Positions 61,461 through 63,341 of a stretch of 63,341 nt of DNA are shown here, piece by piece (positions within the stretch are counted from its first letter, which is position 1; each line of letters opens with the position of its first letter). Below the pieces are notes generated by a model. It was not told where the DNA came from. It saw only the letters and a program-made list of their open reading frames with translations, and did no database searches. The stretch lies in the NCBI GenBank assembly GCA_012959805.1, contig DUCN01000013.1, forward strand, positions 97,603 through 160,943, written 5' to 3'. Position numbers and translations under genes: made by a program. The stretch comes from Myxococcales bacterium. Lineage in GTDB: Bacteria > Myxococcota_A > UBA9160 > UBA4427.

Positions 61461-62120
61461 ATGGAAGTCACCCAGTCTCACTCCACAGTTTCCTGCGGGA
61501 AAAAATCCCGACGAGCTCTCGTTGTCGATGACTTGCCGAACGCCCGGAAGGCCGTCGGCGAGCAATTGTTGGGTGCCGGATTTGAGATCTGCTATGCCGA
61601 AGATGGCTTCGCGGCCCTCGCCGTTTTTAAGAAGGTTCGGCCGGATCTGATCGTTACGGATTGTCAGATGCCTCGCCTCGATGGCCTTGGGCTACTTCGC
61701 CGGGTGCGCGAGGTTTCAGATGTCCCCGTCGTCATGATCACGGCGTTCGCATCCATTGCGGATTGCGAGGAAGCGATACGCCTGGGCGCCAATCGCTATT
61801 TGCAGTTTCGGCGAGACCTCGATGGCGTGGGTTCCGTGGCCTGCGAGTTGGTCGGAGGTTTTCAGCCCGAGGGCGGACCATCCGTGCGCTCCGTGATGAC
61901 CGCCAGGCGGGCGCGCTCACTCGCACGAGAGGAGCTTCGCGGCGAACTCGAGAGGTTGCTCGTGGAGTGTCGCGGGAACATCGCTGAGATGGCGCGTCGC
62001 ATGGGTAGGGATCGATCGACGATTCGCTACCACCTGCGCCAGCTGGGCATGCTTGGCGAAATGAAGTCCGTCCGAACTTCTTTGTCGGGCGGGCTTTCGA
62101 GTCGTATCGGGCGAGACTGA
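61461..62120 (+). CDS. Response regulator with Fis-type helix-turn-helix
   Basis: The 219-residue protein has a receiver domain with the acidic pair Asp23-Asp24, phospho-acceptor Asp67 (IVTDCQMPRLDG) and Thr94 (MITAFAS). The conserved Lys of the KP motif is replaced: the text is NRYLQFRRDL with Gln115. The C-terminus has a Fis-like HTH (NIAEMARRMGRDRSTIRYHL). There is no AAA+ domain, so it is not a classic NtrC-type activator. AAAGGC lies before the ATG at 61461. It lies next to the orphan ExbD; no histidine kinase is adjacent. Confidence 0.85.
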   Translation: MEVTQSHSTVSCGKKSRRALVVDDLPNARKAVGEQLLGAGFEICYAEDGFAALAVFKKVRPDLIVTDCQMPRLDGLGLLRRVREVSDVPVVMITAFASIADCEEAIRLGANRYLQFRRDLDGVGSVACELVGGFQPEGGPSVRSVMTARRARSLAREELRGELERLLVECRGNIAEMARRMGRDRSTIRYHLRQLGMLGEMKSVRTSLSGGLSSRIGRD

Positions 62121-62131
62121 GCCCGGGGCGA

Positions 62132-62419
62132 CTAACGTCTTCGCCGTGCAGTCGACGCGATGGTGCCGATCCCGAGGGCAAAGAGCAGTGCAGCCTGGGG
62201 CTCAGGAATGGGCTGTGTCGGATTGGGGCGAACTTCGTAGACATTGTTGGGGAGTCGGATCGTGGGGGAATTCCGGACTTCGGCCTGCGCGACTCCCGGC
62301 AACAGTCCCATCGCCAAGAGCAATCCACAACAAGACAGGTATCAGAACCTTGCCAGGGGCGTGGCTCGCATCGGTCCTGAGATCTTCAACGGAAAGACCG
62401 AAATCCTTGCGAATGTCAT
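62132..62419 (-). pseudogene. Short PEP-CTERM protein gene interrupted by TGA
   Basis: From 62323 to 62132 the frame gives LLAMGLLPGVAQA (end of a signal peptide), about 25 residues, then PIPEPQAALLFALGIGTIASTARRRR, a full PEP-CTERM tail. The same frame runs upstream to an ATG at 62419 with GAGGAG before it, but a TGA at 62344-62342 sits inside the signal peptide (reading RATPLARF-stop-YLSCCG). Either a nonsense change (TGG to TGA) or an assembly error breaks it, or a TTG at 62323 is used without a positive N-terminus. Confidence 0.6.
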
Positions 62420-62596
62420 GAGATTGATTTCTCCTCGGCTCGATGACGGCGCACTCCGTCTGCGCATTTGGGATCCGGATGGGTGCCTTTATAGGGCCCC
62501 TTTGTTGCCCATTTTAGTTCTTTTCTGAGAGGAGGTGGTCGAGAGGGCGGTTGCGTAGAAGCGGAGCGGTGGGTTCACTCTCGGTGGGGGATTCCA

Positions 62597-63341
62597 ATGT
62601 CGACAGAAGTTGCGTCCGGAACGGGTACTCATTCGCAGGGGGCACCCGAGCTTACATTTCGCGCCATCGTGCTCGGTCTCGTGCTGGCCGTGGTACTCGG
62701 TGCGGCAAACGTCTATCTGGGCCTCAAAGTCGGCATGACAGTATCGGCCTCGATTCCGGCCGCCGTTATTGCAATGTTGTTGTTGCGGCGCGTCTTTCGT
62801 GGTGGAACGGTGCTCGAAGCCAATCAGGTCCAGACGGCGGCGTCTGCAGGCGAGTCTCTGGCCGCCGGTATCCTCTTCACCGTTCCCGCTCTCGTCTTGA
62901 TCGGAGCTTGGACGCATTTCAACTTCTGGTCGACCACCTTGATCGCGATTGCGGGTGGTTGGCTCGGCGTTCTTTTCATGATTCCGATGCGCCGCGTCTT
63001 CATCGAAGAGAGTCCAGAACTTCCGTATCCAGAAGGTGTCGCCTGCGCGTCGGTCCTCGAGGCGGGCGGCGAATCCGCGAGTCCCGAGGACGCAAGAGCG
63101 GTCGTTCGTGGCGGGCTGCTTGGCGCCATCGTCAAGCTCGCAGTTGGATTCTTTGGTGTGTTGAGCTCATCGATCGAAGGTGCGGTCGCGGCCGCGGGTG
63201 TGCGTCCATTTTTCATAGGGGCGGATCTTTCCCCCGCGCTCCTGGCCGTCGGCTACATCGTTCGATTGGAGGTGGCGCTGCAGATCTTTCTGGGTGGCGT
63301 GTTGGGGTGGCTGATTCTTCTACCCATGGCGCCAGAGATAG
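62597..63341 (+). CDS. OPT family oligopeptide transporter, 5' part
   Basis: The gene runs off the right edge; 248 codons are visible. The protein begins MSTEVASG, followed by LTFRAIVLGLVLAVVLGAAN and VYLGLKVGMTVSASIPAAV, then EANQVQTAASAGESLAAG and ELPYPEGVACASVLEAG, the hallmark N-terminal motifs of prokaryotic OPT transporters. These are proton-coupled carriers of peptides or metal-chelates in the inner membrane. GGTGGGGG precedes the ATG. The visible part has no frameshift. Confidence 0.93.
   Translation, partial: MSTEVASGTGTHSQGAPELTFRAIVLGLVLAVVLGAANVYLGLKVGMTVSASIPAAVIAMLLLRRVFRGGTVLEANQVQTAASAGESLAAGILFTVPALVLIGAWTHFNFWSTTLIAIAGGWLGVLFMIPMRRVFIEESPELPYPEGVACASVLEAGGESASPEDARAVVRGGLLGAIVKLAVGFFGVLSSSIEGAVAAAGVRPFFIGADLSPALLAVGYIVRLEVALQIFLGGVLGWLILLPMAPEI

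Noticed and set aside
62342..62344. TGA in the PEP-CTERM gene as a selenocysteine codon
   Set aside because: It falls in the hydrophobic core of a signal peptide, where selenocysteine makes no sense, and no SECIS-like hairpin was sought or seen.
1..63341. Mobile elements, CRISPR arrays, tRNA or rRNA genes
   Set aside because: I looked for transposase or integrase motifs, regularly spaced repeats and tRNA-like arms and found none that I could support.

Overview
The window is a GC-rich, gene-dense bacterial chromosome segment. It carries TonB-dependent uptake, PEP-CTERM-type sorted proteins, a eukaryote-type glutamine synthetase, many acyl-CoA enzymes, sulfatases and a possible F420-type oxidoreductase. 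That mix fits an uncultured environmental lineage of the former Deltaproteobacteria (Myxococcota/Binatota-like). This placement is an inference from gene content, not from a marker gene. I saw no rRNA, tRNA, CRISPR array, integrase or transposase.

Layout. 1-3.7 kb: 3' end of a TonB-dependent receptor, a FAD amine oxidoreductase and a Cys/Met-metabolism PLP enzyme. 4.1-8.7 kb: a PEP-CTERM protein, a large TPR lipoprotein and a sulfatase-fold protein with a Thr nucleophile position. 8.8-13.9 kb: a complete TtpC-type TonB energising operon (DUF3450, long ExbB, short ExbB, ExbD, TonB, TPR). 14-15 kb: a second C-terminally sorted surface protein. 15-20 kb: glnII behind a sigma-54 promoter, and a one-chain acyl-CoA carboxylase. 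20-28.6 kb: dehydrogenases, a DUF1214 protein, a glycerate-kinase-like P-loop protein, and an amidohydrolase/acyl-CoA ligase/enoyl-CoA hydratase run. 28.7-33 kb: an adaptor/ABC/permease/permease efflux set. 33-36 kb: a metallo-beta-lactamase protein coupled to a TetR regulator and small genes. 36-40 kb: a DsbA-like isomerase, an SDR, and a hydratase/DUF35/aldolase cassette with the order of the steroid side-chain genes chsH2-chsH1-ltp2. 40-54 kb: mostly single housekeeping or catabolic genes. 54.8-58.5 kb: SDR, tandem DsbA, acetoacetate-decarboxylase-like and EthD genes, another catabolic run. 58.6-63.3 kb: an FGly-type sulfatase, an orphan ExbD, an atypical response regulator, an interrupted PEP-CTERM gene and the start of an OPT transporter.

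The most interesting signal is a repeated promoter/operator. An inverted repeat close to CATTCA-N4-TGAATG sits just after an NNTACA -35-like element in four places. These are twice upstream of the PEP-CTERM gene, once upstream of the TtpC/TonB operon and once upstream of the second sorted surface protein. This suggests one repressor co-controls TonB energisation and exported, C-terminally sorted proteins. A second theme is gene decay: remnants or broken copies of an acyl-CoA ligase, a TauE/SafE-like protein, gpsA, a PEP-CTERM gene and a small conserved-looking gene lie at gene borders.
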